DNA of 64,000 nt. It comes from Pseudozobellia sp. WGM2. Lineage in GTDB: Bacteria > Bacteroidota > Bacteroidia > Flavobacteriales > Flavobacteriaceae. Under the pieces are notes generated by a model. That model was not told where the DNA came from, made no database searches, and worked only from the letters and a program-made list of their open reading frames with translations. The translations under genes were made by a program, and so were the position numbers. Each line of letters opens with the position of its first letter. The first letter of the stretch is position 1. Location: positions 62,001 to 126,000 of the forward strand of contig NZ_JADNYK010000001.1 of assembly GCF_017810075.1 (NCBI RefSeq), in the 5' to 3' direction. Shown piece by piece: positions 52,681 to 62,077 of this stretch.

Positions 52681-53427
52681 ATGAGATTCACTACGAATAT
52701 GCCCAAATACCTACTTATGGTTTTAATCGCAGCCTTTCAAAGCTGCGCATCACAATCGAAACCTCGTTTGGTCGATGCAGAACAGGAAACCGTTACCAGA
52801 GAAAACTTTAACTATTACCTATACTATCCCGAAGACTATGATGCCGAAGGTGATAAAAAATATCCTCTATTATTATTCTTACATGGCGGTGGAGAATCGG
52901 GCGATAGTCTTGTGACCGTAAAAAGAAATGGCCCCCCGAAGTTAATAGCCCGGGGAAAGAAATTTCCTTTTCTCATTTTAGCTCCACAAAATCCTCACAA
53001 AAAGAAATGGTGGAATACGAGGGCTCTTGTTCAACTTCTAGATACCATTGTAGAAAATAACCGTGTAGATAAAGATAGGTTGTATTTAACAGGTTTGAGC
53101 AGGGGTGGAGGAGCGGCCTGGGAAATGGCGGTTCAGTATCCTGAAAAATTCGCTGCTCTGGCCGTGGTTTGTGGCATGACACCAGTGCCCTATGCTTCAT
53201 GGTTAGATAAAAAAATGGCCATTTGGGTTTTTCATGGTGAGAAAGATGAGTCCATTCCTATCTCTGAATCCAACGAAATGGTTAGTAAGCTAAAAAGTAT
53301 GGGTTATAATGTTCGATATACCAAATACCCTAATGTAGCCCATGATGCTTGGGTAAAAGCTTATGACACTGAAGAATTATACGAATGGTTTATGCAACAA
53401 TCGCGTAAAGAAGATTTGGCTAACTAA
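52681..53427 (+). CDS. Alpha/beta-hydrolase esterase lipoprotein (CE1 / feruloyl esterase-like)
   Basis: 248 residues from the ATG at 52681 (52699 is an alternative). Lipobox AAFQSC. The fold is a secreted esterase related to CE1: LLLFLHGGGESGD (oxyanion HGG), GLSRGGG with nucleophile Ser140, an Asp in VFHGEKDESIP and a His in NVAHDAW complete the triad. Substrates of relatives are acetyl or feruloyl esters of polysaccharides. It lies 27 bases before the sulfatase, so the two may together remove ester and sulfate groups from one marine polysaccharide. Confidence 0.88.
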   Translation: MRFTTNMPKYLLMVLIAAFQSCASQSKPRLVDAEQETVTRENFNYYLYYPEDYDAEGDKKYPLLLFLHGGGESGDSLVTVKRNGPPKLIARGKKFPFLILAPQNPHKKKWWNTRALVQLLDTIVENNRVDKDRLYLTGLSRGGGAAWEMAVQYPEKFAALAVVCGMTPVPYASWLDKKMAIWVFHGEKDESIPISESNEMVSKLKSMGYNVRYTKYPNVAHDAWVKAYDTEELYEWFMQQSRKEDLAN

Positions 53428-53454
53428 AATAGAAACTCAATCAACCGAAAGACT

Positions 53455-54936
53455 ATGAGAACACCTAACTTATTCCTATTATTTTTATTAATAGGTACTC
53501 TTTCACTTATGGCAAGTACCGAACCCATAAAAAAGAAAAAAAAGAAACCTCGAAATGTCATTTTTATTTTAACCGATGACCATAGGTATGACTATATGGG
53601 CTTTACGGGCAAGGTACCTTGGCTGGAAACCCCAAATATGGATAAATTGGCTTCGGAAGGCGCATATTTTTCCAACACTTTTGTTACTACATCGTTATGC
53701 TCACCGAGTCGAGCCTCCATTTTAACGGGACAGTTTTCACATTCGCACACCATTGTTGATAATCAAGCCCCGGACCCAGGTAACTTGACCTATTTTCCTC
53801 AGCATCTTGAGAAAGCGGGTTACCAAACGGGTTTCTTTGGTAAATGGCATATGGGCGACCATGGCGATGAGCCCCAACCGGGTTTCACCCATTGGGAAAG
53901 TTTTCCGGGGCAGGGGGTATACTACAATCCCACACTAAATATTAACGGAGAACGGGTAGCCTACAAAGACTCTACCTATATAACCGATTTGCTCACGGAA
54001 CATGCCATAGATTGGTTGGATAATCGGGATAAAGAGAAGCCATTCTTTCTTTATTTATCGCACAAAGCCGTTCATGCTGCGTTCAAACCCGCTAGAAGAC
54101 ATAAAGGGAGGTATAAAGGGAAGGAAATAGAATTACCGACAACCTATGACCAAACAAAAACCGGAGCATACAGAGACTTAAAATGGCCAGAATGGGTCGC
54201 CGACCAAAGAGTGAGTTGGCATGGGGTAGATTATATGTATCACGACAATCGAGATATACACAAAATGGTCGTCGATTATTGTGAGACATTATTAGGGGTC
54301 GATGAGAGTGTGGGCTCGGTCATGGAATATTTAAAAAAAGAAAATTTAGATGAATCTACTTTGGTAATCTACATGGGCGATAACGGATTTAGCTGGGGAG
54401 AACATGGGTTGATAGATAAGCGTCATTTCTATGAAGAATCGGTGAAGGTACCCTTGCTGGTACGTTGTCCTGAAATATTTGAAGGAGGGGTTAAGCCAGA
54501 GGCTATGGTTCAGAATATTGATATTGGCCCTACAGTTCTGGACGAAGCGGGTGTCGAACAACCAGAAAATATGCCTGGGGTATCATTCATTCCCATTTTA
54601 AATGGCGATCAAAATGCACCCACCCGAAAAGAAGTGTTCTATGAGTATTTCTGGGAGTATGATTTTCCTATGACGCCTACCGTATTTGGTATGCGAACAG
54701 ATAAATACAAATTCATGAAATTTCATGGTATTTGGGATAGAAATGAACTCTACGACCTCGAAAATGACCCCTACGAAATGTATAATCTGATAGCGGACCC
54801 CGATAAACAAGATGTTGTAAAATCAATGACAACGGCGATTTACGATTGGCTTGGTGAAACCAAGGGCATGCAGATTCCGTTAAAACGAACTATCAAATAT
54901 CGCTACGGAGATTTTAAACATGAAAACGAGTATTAA
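53455..54936 (+). CDS. Secreted type I sulfatase (S1 family)
   Basis: 493 residues with a signal peptide (FLLIGTLSLMAS). The formylglycine consensus CSPSR begins at Cys82 in TSLCSPSRASILTGQ; this residue must be oxidised by a maturase encoded elsewhere. Metal ligands appear in FILTDDHRYDYMG (Asp-Asp) and VIYMGDNGFSWGEHGL (Asp-Asn). GKWHMGDHG supplies catalytic Lys/His. Relatives desulfate carrageenan, ulvan, fucoidan or glycosaminoglycans; the specific substrate is not readable. It is coupled to the esterase and ends at a weak hairpin. Confidence 0.93.
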   Translation: MRTPNLFLLFLLIGTLSLMASTEPIKKKKKKPRNVIFILTDDHRYDYMGFTGKVPWLETPNMDKLASEGAYFSNTFVTTSLCSPSRASILTGQFSHSHTIVDNQAPDPGNLTYFPQHLEKAGYQTGFFGKWHMGDHGDEPQPGFTHWESFPGQGVYYNPTLNINGERVAYKDSTYITDLLTEHAIDWLDNRDKEKPFFLYLSHKAVHAAFKPARRHKGRYKGKEIELPTTYDQTKTGAYRDLKWPEWVADQRVSWHGVDYMYHDNRDIHKMVVDYCETLLGVDESVGSVMEYLKKENLDESTLVIYMGDNGFSWGEHGLIDKRHFYEESVKVPLLVRCPEIFEGGVKPEAMVQNIDIGPTVLDEAGVEQPENMPGVSFIPILNGDQNAPTRKEVFYEYFWEYDFPMTPTVFGMRTDKYKFMKFHGIWDRNELYDLENDPYEMYNLIADPDKQDVVKSMTTAIYDWLGETKGMQIPLKRTIKYRYGDFKHENEY

Positions 54937-54937
54937 C

Positions 54938-54967
54938 AAAAATCTCAAGAATTTTCGTGGGATTTTT
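54938..54967 (+). terminator. Probable terminator after the sulfatase gene
   Basis: AAAAATCTCA (54938-54947) pairs with TGGGATTTTT (54958-54967) with one G-U pair, a ten-base loop and terminal T-run. The stem is AT-rich, so it is weaker than the others. Confidence 0.5.
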
Positions 54968-55007
54968 ATAAACGTAACCGATATAATATTAGATTCTTAC
55001 ATATGAT

Positions 55008-56618
55008 TTAAGGCTTAAGGGTATTTTCTAAAATTAATAGATCTGTATTTGATTGCTCCCAATTTTCGAGCATGTTAGTAGGTACTGGAGTAAAAGAGTA
55101 AGTGAAGCTACCGAGGGCAATATCTTCATCTCCGTCACTGTCGAAATCGCCAGAATCAATAAGAAGCCATCTCCCCAAATTTGATATATCTGAAATTTTA
55201 GAGTTGAATATAAAGTCTTCAGAGTTTTTATTTTCTAGGTAGACAAATGAAAATTCAGGTTTTCTTTCATAATCAGGAAACGTGGAGATTATAGCAAAAT
55301 CTATATCGTTGTCTTGATCAAAATCTCTGGCAACAAATCGAGTTGCACCATTGAGAGGATAGAAAAATTTCTCCGAGAATTTATAGTTACCCTCATTGAT
55401 ATGAATCCTCATTCCGTGATAGGGTTTTTGAATATAGGTTTTATCTGCATTATCTCCATGCACAGTAATTATGTCTTGGTCACCATCACCGTCATAATCA
55501 ACTAAATCAAACCAACTGGTACCGTATAGTGGGCTAAACTGTAGTACTGGTCTTAAATTGAAAGTGAAATTTGGGTTTTGCTCAAAAATTAAAATTCTTT
55601 CGTCGCCCTGAGCCATTAGAACTATTAAGTCGTCTTTACCATTGCCGTTCATATCTCTAGCAATTACTCGAGTTGCACCGGGTTGGTTTAGAAGTGTTGT
55701 TTTCTCATAACCACCTGTGCCTCTTTTGCTCAGTAGAGATAAGGAGCCTGTTAAATTTCCGAATTCACAGATGACCATTTCAGGAATAGTGTCAGAATTC
55801 AAATCTTTAACCAGATTTGCTACGGGTCGATGTAAAGAGAAAGACAATTCTTTGATTGAGTCATTCACAATTTGAATATTACCTCTTGCAATTTCTGAAG
55901 GGTTCATATATCCGACATGTGTAACTATTTTTCCTTCATTTGACTCAGTATAGTCGGTTATGGCTTGTTTAGTTTGAAGAAGAGATTTTATTTCTTTAGC
56001 CGAGTGGTCGTAGCTTACTAGGTTACCATTTATATCACCGCAAAATATTTTGTTATTGTGCTTGCTGAATCTTAAAAATGAAAAGAACGCTCCATTTATG
56101 CTGTCGACGTTTACCGATATGGGATTAAAATTTTCAAGTTTGTCAACTCTAGGTATAGGAAAGAGAGGCAAGCTATCAGGAGCCAATTTTAAAATATAAT
56201 CATTTAGCACTTTCCAGTTTTGCTTTGAAATAGATGGTTTTATTGGATAAACGCCACTTTTAATAATTGCGAATTGCTCGGAATAAGGATGACCTTTTAA
56301 GGGATCGAACAGTGAATCTTGCACCCCCAGTCTTGCACCCATCTCAGGAAGAATACTTTGCTTCCATATATTTTTGGGCAAATCTTGTATGTCAGGCACC
56401 ATATGACAACTTGCACAATGAACTTTATACAGTTTAGCCCCTCTTTCATCCTTTGAAGAGCAGGACAGCATACTGGCTAGGATTATAAGAGTAGTTAATG
56501 GTTTATATCCGGAAAGTACTTGGGTAAAGGTTCTATTCGTATAACTTAATTTTGAAAGAAAGCACCTATAGATATAACAGATTAAACATTTAGTACTATT
56601 AAAACACATTAACTGCAT
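55008..56618 (-). CDS. Cytochrome c-FG-GAP beta-propeller lipoprotein
   Basis: 536 residues from the ATG at 56618, which overlaps the upstream stop (TAATG). The first 35 residues look unlike a signal, so the true start may be an unseen downstream non-ATG codon. A lipobox-like LASMLSC lies at 47-53. One haem motif CASCH (Cys68, Cys71, His72) heads a small cytochrome domain (about 60-125). The rest is a VCBS/FG-GAP propeller with repeats such as DMNGNGKDDLIVL, DYDGDGDQDII and DFDSDGDEDIAL that bind calcium in known cases. Redox partner and ligand are unknown. Confidence 0.8.
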   Translation of the reverse strand: MQLMCFNSTKCLICYIYRCFLSKLSYTNRTFTQVLSGYKPLTTLIILASMLSCSSKDERGAKLYKVHCASCHMVPDIQDLPKNIWKQSILPEMGARLGVQDSLFDPLKGHPYSEQFAIIKSGVYPIKPSISKQNWKVLNDYILKLAPDSLPLFPIPRVDKLENFNPISVNVDSINGAFFSFLRFSKHNNKIFCGDINGNLVSYDHSAKEIKSLLQTKQAITDYTESNEGKIVTHVGYMNPSEIARGNIQIVNDSIKELSFSLHRPVANLVKDLNSDTIPEMVICEFGNLTGSLSLLSKRGTGGYEKTTLLNQPGATRVIARDMNGNGKDDLIVLMAQGDERILIFEQNPNFTFNLRPVLQFSPLYGTSWFDLVDYDGDGDQDIITVHGDNADKTYIQKPYHGMRIHINEGNYKFSEKFFYPLNGATRFVARDFDQDNDIDFAIISTFPDYERKPEFSFVYLENKNSEDFIFNSKISDISNLGRWLLIDSGDFDSDGDEDIALGSFTYSFTPVPTNMLENWEQSNTDLLILENTLKP

Positions 56619-59600
56619 TATCTGCTTTTGTCATTTTTAAAAACCTTTAAAGCATCCCTATTTTGTGAAACGATAAATAAGGAAGGGGTGTTGTTACTGC
56701 CTTTAAGTTCTATCATGTCTTTTGCATCACCGGGAACTGAAAATCCGCTTCTTTGTGGCTTGACAACTTGAAAATCACCCTTTCCATTCCCTTTCAACAA
56801 TAATCCATTTAGAGCATCGTACCTACCAATAAAGATTTCATTGCCGTAATCATTACCGATCATTAGTACATCTAAATTTCCGTCATTGTCGAAGTCTGTT
56901 GCTAAAGTTCTATTAATCGGCGCCATTTGAACTTGCCAAGGGAGTTCTTTAAATGCAAATTGCCCATTTCCAAGGTTCTCCAAGTATATGCTTCTATCAT
57001 AATTGCCTGTCCAGATTTTAGCTCCTGACAACTCTTCTTCCGTAAATAGGCTGTCTTTAGTGACTTTCGCATATGCTTTGAAAGAGTTGAATTTAGATCT
57101 AAAAAGAGGACTTTGCCCATATAAGTCACCCCAAAAATTTACAGGAAACGATTGATATGATGTATCATTAAAGCTACTTTTGAAATGGGCGAACATAACT
57201 GGATCTATGGTTCCGTTACTATCAAAATCTTTGGCTATGATGGTGGTCGGCCTATTTTGGCTTGGCTGATAGAAGTTATTCCCCCCCATATTGCCAACTA
57301 TAAAATCTTGGTCACCATCGTTGTCGAAATCCCCTCCCTCTACAGATTCCCACCAACCCAATAAATTATTAAGTCCGGTATCCGTGTATTTATGTAAACT
57401 ATTTTGCTCGTTTTTGAAGAATGTAATGGGCATTAACTCACCTGTCAGCACTAGATCCTTGTGCCCATCGTTGTCGATATCAGACCAAATTGCATCGGTC
57501 ACCATACCAATATTTGCTAATTCAGGTGCCATTTGGTCGGTAACATCTTCTAGAATTCCATTATTGTTTTTAAGAATATAACTTCGAGCGGCGAGCGGAT
57601 ATTGAGCAAAAGGTGTACGGCCACCGACGAAGAGGTCGACACTGCCATCACTATCAAAGTCATGCGCCCTCACAACAGCGCCACTGGAAACGATTTTAGG
57701 CATTCTATTCACTGCTTTAGTGAAATTGCCATCTCCATCATTAATATATAACCTATCATCATATTTGGTGTTCGTTGGCATAAATTCATTACTACCTGAA
57801 ACTAAATATAGATCAAGGTCGCCATCATTATCCAAGTCAAATAAACATAGGCCTTCTTCTTCATAACCTTTATCAATTTCATCAGAAAATAATTCAGATT
57901 TAATAAAGCCTTCTTGAATATTTTGTTGATAAACAATGGGAGAGAAGCCTGGTGAGCTACCAATTATAAAATCTTCGAGGCCATCACCGTTAATGTCGCC
58001 TGCAACCAAACATGGTCCGTTTTGTGTGAGTTTGTGAGGTAGTATTCTTTGAACATTATAGTCGACGACATCTTGTTCTTCATGCACATAATCGATATTG
58101 ATTTCTTCTGAAATTTCTCTGAAAATAGGGGTCGATAATTGTTCTTTGACAAGTGGAAAAGATAAATCGGACCTGTCGGTTTGAACCGCATCGTTATAGG
58201 TTACCAAAGTTTGTTCATTTAAGGGAACTTGGGATATTTTTTGAAAGTTTCCGTTCGGCCAGAGCACTTCTAAAGTTTGAGAATCTTTTGAATTACCCAA
58301 ACCGAAGTGAACAATATTATCGACTGAAGACATGTAGCCACGACTTAAATATTGTTCTTTTGTTTGAAATGTTCCGTTTTCTGATTTTAGAACGATCTTT
58401 GCACCAATTCCTAGAGGATTGTTAGCGGGCCCCTCGAGCTTTACCGAAACGTAATTGTGCTCTTCATCTTTTGTGTTGAGGTTGTTCTCAAAGAGAAAGG
58501 CTTTGTCGTTTATGTTGTTGGTCACGTAATCTAAATCACCGTCCCCGTCAAGGTCAACAAAAGCCGCACCATTCGAAAACGATGGTATGTTCAAACCCCA
58601 TTTGTCACTAACGTCTTCAAACTTACCCTCTCCAATGTACTTATAAGCGTAATTCGGAATTTTGATAGTAGGAATAGAATCTAATATTTGAGCCGGTTTT
58701 AAATATCGACTTGTATTGAATTTGAATTCACCAAAATCTAAATCAGTGATATCTCTTGGAAAACCATTCGTAATCAAGAGGTCATTAAGGCCATCATTGT
58801 TCATGTCAGCAAATAGGGGGCTCCAACTCCAATCTGTTTTTGCAACTCCCGCCATTAGCCCTATCTCATTAAAAGGAATGTTGCTACCATTACCTTTTTG
58901 AAGCATATTTCTTGTGTATTGGTACTGGTACCCAAACTTTTCATTCAAGATGTAACTGGTATATTTATTATTGGCAATGGTTGTTTTAAGCCTTTGATTG
59001 GTTTCACCAAGCATATCTAGCGTAACGATATCAACGTAGCCGTCATTATCAAAATCGGCAATATCAGAGCCCATCGAGAATTTACTCTGATGTTTTATAT
59101 AATCATCGATACGGTTGCTGAACGTACCGTTTTTATTGTTCATATAGAGAATATCGTTGGTCAAATAATCATTACTCACATAAATATCGGGCCAACCATC
59201 ATAATTGATATCTGAAATTGCTAAGCCAAGACCATAACCTTCAATTACTATACCCGCTTCAATAGTTACATCGGTAAAAGTGCCATCTCCATTGTTTCGA
59301 TAAAGTTTATCATTACTAAGAGCAGAACCATCGGTTATTTTCTCTCTGTAGTTAGCAGGTAAAACATGTATATCAACATTGTTGAGTACATAGAGGTCTA
59401 AGTAACCATCTTTATTATAGTCAAAAAAAGTGGCGTTCATACTATTGTGATTGCCTGCAATACCGTATTGCTCGGCCATTTCAATGAATTTCGGATTGCC
59501 AGAATCATCAAGCCCCTGATTCACAAAAAGTTTATTTTTCTTTTCTTCATCAGAGGGTAACATAGCGGCACAAGTGTATATATCTAACCAGCCATCATTA

Positions 59601-59959
59601 TTTATATCTACCACAGAAACACCTGTACTCCAACTATCTTCAGCTTCAACACCGGCAATTTTAGATATATCTTTAAATTTCAGATTACCTTGATTAAGGT
59701 ATAATTTATTGCTTACTTGATTGCCCGAAAAGAACAAGTCTGGTCTATCATCGTTATTAAAATCACCTGTAGCAACACCGCCCCCATTAAAAATATATTC
59801 ACTGGTGATAATGTTAAAGCTATCGGTTTCTACAATTTTATTATTGAAATCAATACCGGAGTTTTCAGAAGATATTAGTGAAAACATCTTCAGTTTCTCC
59901 CGATGGCAGGAAGTCGTTAAGAACAAAAGGAACAGTATAACAAAAATGGAGTTTTTCAT
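56618..59959 (-). CDS. Large FG-GAP/VCBS repeat lipoprotein with ASPIC/UnbV domain
   Basis: 1113 residues. Lipobox LLFLTTSC. I count about 14 calcium-loop motifs of the D-x-N/D-x-D-G-x-x-D type (for example DINNDGWLDIY, DLDGDGDLDYV, DFDNDGNLDVL) spread over two propellers, about 65-480 and 650-1100. Between them (about 515-600) is an ASPIC/UnbV segment: YLSRGYMSSVDNIVHFGLG and LEVLWPNGNFQKI. This is the CRTAC1-like architecture frequently linked to SusCD loci in Bacteroidota. It is a surface carbohydrate- or protein-binding candidate. It overlaps the next gene by one base. Confidence 0.88.
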   Translation of the reverse strand: MKNSIFVILFLLFLTTSCHREKLKMFSLISSENSGIDFNNKIVETDSFNIITSEYIFNGGGVATGDFNNDDRPDLFFSGNQVSNKLYLNQGNLKFKDISKIAGVEAEDSWSTGVSVVDINNDGWLDIYTCAAMLPSDEEKKNKLFVNQGLDDSGNPKFIEMAEQYGIAGNHNSMNATFFDYNKDGYLDLYVLNNVDIHVLPANYREKITDGSALSNDKLYRNNGDGTFTDVTIEAGIVIEGYGLGLAISDINYDGWPDIYVSNDYLTNDILYMNNKNGTFSNRIDDYIKHQSKFSMGSDIADFDNDGYVDIVTLDMLGETNQRLKTTIANNKYTSYILNEKFGYQYQYTRNMLQKGNGSNIPFNEIGLMAGVAKTDWSWSPLFADMNNDGLNDLLITNGFPRDITDLDFGEFKFNTSRYLKPAQILDSIPTIKIPNYAYKYIGEGKFEDVSDKWGLNIPSFSNGAAFVDLDGDGDLDYVTNNINDKAFLFENNLNTKDEEHNYVSVKLEGPANNPLGIGAKIVLKSENGTFQTKEQYLSRGYMSSVDNIVHFGLGNSKDSQTLEVLWPNGNFQKISQVPLNEQTLVTYNDAVQTDRSDLSFPLVKEQLSTPIFREISEEINIDYVHEEQDVVDYNVQRILPHKLTQNGPCLVAGDINGDGLEDFIIGSSPGFSPIVYQQNIQEGFIKSELFSDEIDKGYEEEGLCLFDLDNDGDLDLYLVSGSNEFMPTNTKYDDRLYINDGDGNFTKAVNRMPKIVSSGAVVRAHDFDSDGSVDLFVGGRTPFAQYPLAARSYILKNNNGILEDVTDQMAPELANIGMVTDAIWSDIDNDGHKDLVLTGELMPITFFKNEQNSLHKYTDTGLNNLLGWWESVEGGDFDNDGDQDFIVGNMGGNNFYQPSQNRPTTIIAKDFDSNGTIDPVMFAHFKSSFNDTSYQSFPVNFWGDLYGQSPLFRSKFNSFKAYAKVTKDSLFTEEELSGAKIWTGNYDRSIYLENLGNGQFAFKELPWQVQMAPINRTLATDFDNDGNLDVLMIGNDYGNEIFIGRYDALNGLLLKGNGKGDFQVVKPQRSGFSVPGDAKDMIELKGSNNTPSLFIVSQNRDALKVFKNDKSR

Positions 59960-60297
59960 AGTTTAAGTTGAAGGAGCATATTAAATATCTGAAATTAATA
60001 AACTAAAGAATCTTCTACAATCGACTTCGCAAAAGTTGATTTTATGATTAAGGGTGCTTTTGAATTTATAATGGTCTGATATCGTTTGATTAGTCACAAA
60101 AAAGTATAACTATTATTAGCTCAAATGTGTGGGAACATTTGTAGTAATTATGATTTGGTTGCAGCGAAAGATAAGTAAGGACATTGATTTAATTACAAAT
60201 GCACTTCATTCATTTGGACTAGGTTTTTGGCTGAATAACTTCCAAATATTTAAAATAAATATAAATCAGGGTTTTACTATTCATAACAAGTTATATA
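59960..60297. other. Intergenic region upstream of the FG-GAP/ASPIC gene
   Basis: 338 bases, AT-rich, between the FG-GAP/ASPIC gene start and the terminator of the fasciclin gene. I see no convincing gene or RNA. A 68-codon plus-strand frame (60129-60335) runs into the terminator and has no recognisable features. The promoter of the 1113-residue gene should lie here, but I found no good TAnnTTTG box. Confidence 0.5.
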
Positions 60298-60330
60298 AAA
60301 ACACCCTGCAAATAAGATGCAAGGTGTTTT
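60298..60330 (-). terminator. Terminator of the SusC-SusD-fasciclin transcript
   Basis: AAAACACC-C-TGCA (60298-60310) pairs with TGCA-A-GGTGTTTT (60318-60330) with one mismatch and a seven-base loop. On the minus strand the T-rich end follows, 33 bases after the fasciclin gene stop. Confidence 0.75.
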
Positions 60331-60362
60331 ATTAAATTTAAAATACAAATTAAAATTTCGTT

Positions 60363-62036
60363 CTACTCACCTTCTTCTTCTTCTTCTTCTTCTTCCAGTT
60401 CGTTGATAAAATCTACCGCGGCATTAGATAACAATACTTTATCCACAGTGTGAACTATGCCATTTCTTGCCATTTCATCAGCTACCGTAATATTGGCGTT
60501 AACATCATTTGTTGCGTCGCCTATCACAAACATATCTGAACCAATAACATCGATAATCTCTATATCTTCTCCCGAAGCAGTAGTTAACGAGCCTTCTTCT
60601 AAATCTTCGGTAGATGCCTTCATTTCTAACACATGGCCAAGAAGTATTTCTTTAAGAAGGGCTATCTCATCTTCCGTGTCAAAACTGGCAATACCCGTAT
60701 AGTCATCTCCTAAAGTGTTGAATAATTCATTAAATGCCGCGTTTGTGGGAGCAAATACGGTTGCTGGCATGAAATACGTATACTTAGTATCCTCAGTATC
60801 CTCAGTATCCTCAGTATCCTCGGTATCCTCGGTATTAGAAGTGTTAGTAGCATCAATAAAGGCCTCTGTCAATTCCGTAGCATTTAAGGCTTCTAATAGA
60901 ATACTTAGCTCTGGGGATGTTGAAATCACGGTTGCCAAATCATCCGATTCCAACAAAGCAACGAAATCCAAAGCGGCCTGCGGTAAAAGTACTTTATCAA
61001 CTATATTGACCATACCATTCTTAGCATCAATGTTTTCATCAACAATACTTGCTGTGGTAGGAGTAACATCTCCGAAAACGAATGCACTACCTTCGGTCAT
61101 TACATCAATAAAGTTATCTTCAAAAAGAGTGGTTGCCGAACCTTCTATTAAATCTATTGAACCTTCCGAAGGAAGAAGAACATGATATTTTAAAACATTA
61201 CCTAAAAGTGTAATTTCAGTCTCATTATCAAAATCATCAATACTATTATAATCATCTCCTAGCATGTTCAATAAATCCTCGAACGCCTGATTGTTAGGTG
61301 CTAAAATTCTTGCGGTATCCACTTCCATAATAGCATCCGTTAAGCCGGCCTTATCAATAGCACTAGCCAAAATCGATAAGTCGTCGGTTCCCATAACCCA
61401 TTCAGAAAGAGTAGGCCTTATGTCAATATCAATGGCATCAATAACACCTTGTGGTATAAGCACTCTATCTATAATATGCACAACACCGTTGTCTGCATAT
61501 GTGTTAGCCTGAACAATGTTAGATACAGGGTTTGTTTCAGGCAATTTTGTGGCGTCTTGAAGTTGTACTTGACCATCGGCTGTTAAAATAACCGATAAAT
61601 TATCACCTGAAACAGTAGATAGCGTAGATCCATCGGTTAATGAACCTGTTACTATACTATCTTGAACCACGTGATAGCTTAAAATTTCTGAAAGTAAAGA
61701 GGGATCAATGTCTGCCAATAATGCATCACTTGCCGGAACATCATCTGTAGATTCATAACCAAGTGATTCTGCCAAAGCGGTAAAGGCGCCATCGTTGGGT
61801 GCAAAAACTGTATAAGGACCAGTGCCTTCTAAAGTCGTTGCCAGCTCTCCGGATGCTGCGTTAAGAGCGGCCTCTAGAGATGTGGTACTTCCACTCGTAC
61901 TAATTCTAGTATACACCGTTCCTGGACCAATAATTGCATCGCCGCCCACAGAATCGCTGTTATCATCTTCGCAGGAGTTGAACCCCAATAGGGCGACCAG
62001 CGAAAAGAGCATGCTTATAATTCTTATTTTAGTCAT
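60363..62036 (-). CDS. Three-domain fasciclin (FAS1) lipoprotein with TED and poly-Glu repeats
   Basis: 557 residues. Lipobox LLGFNSC. Three FAS1 domains lie at about 45-205, 215-365 and 370-545, each with the typical pairs YTVFAPND/ILAPNNQAF/TVFAPTNAAF (H1 box) and NGVVHIIDRVLIP/NGMVNIVDKVLLP/NGIVHTVDKVLLS (H2 box). In the third domain a (Thr-Glu-Asp)-type stretch is inserted, and the C-terminus ends in eight Glu residues. FAS1 domains mediate adhesion. It lies 41 bases after SusD, so it is likely an accessory surface lipoprotein of the Sus pair. Confidence 0.92.
   Translation of the reverse strand: MTKIRIISMLFSLVALLGFNSCEDDNSDSVGGDAIIGPGTVYTRISTSGSTTSLEAALNAASGELATTLEGTGPYTVFAPNDGAFTALAESLGYESTDDVPASDALLADIDPSLLSEILSYHVVQDSIVTGSLTDGSTLSTVSGDNLSVILTADGQVQLQDATKLPETNPVSNIVQANTYADNGVVHIIDRVLIPQGVIDAIDIDIRPTLSEWVMGTDDLSILASAIDKAGLTDAIMEVDTARILAPNNQAFEDLLNMLGDDYNSIDDFDNETEITLLGNVLKYHVLLPSEGSIDLIEGSATTLFEDNFIDVMTEGSAFVFGDVTPTTASIVDENIDAKNGMVNIVDKVLLPQAALDFVALLESDDLATVISTSPELSILLEALNATELTEAFIDATNTSNTEDTEDTEDTEDTEDTKYTYFMPATVFAPTNAAFNELFNTLGDDYTGIASFDTEDEIALLKEILLGHVLEMKASTEDLEEGSLTTASGEDIEIIDVIGSDMFVIGDATNDVNANITVADEMARNGIVHTVDKVLLSNAAVDFINELEEEEEEEEGE
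60371..60395. repeat. (GAA)8 microsatellite at the 3' end of the fasciclin gene
   Basis: Eight identical GAA codons on the minus strand (60372-60395), three codons before the stop. Slippage would change length in frame. Confidence 0.9.
60787..60831. repeat. 9-base tandem repeat (GTATCCTCA/G)x5 in the fasciclin gene
   Basis: Five contiguous 9-base units, three ending A and two ending G, encoding Thr-Glu-Asp each on the minus strand; flanking sequence looks like decayed copies. All changes in copy number stay in frame. Confidence 0.92.
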
Positions 62037-62077
62037 GTCTATATTTTTGATAAGTTTTTATTAAATGATATGTGATA

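Noticed and set aside
60129-60335. 68-codon plus-strand frame in the longest intergenic region
   Set aside because: It runs into the terminator hairpin at 60298-60330, is AT-rich and shows no recognisable sequence.
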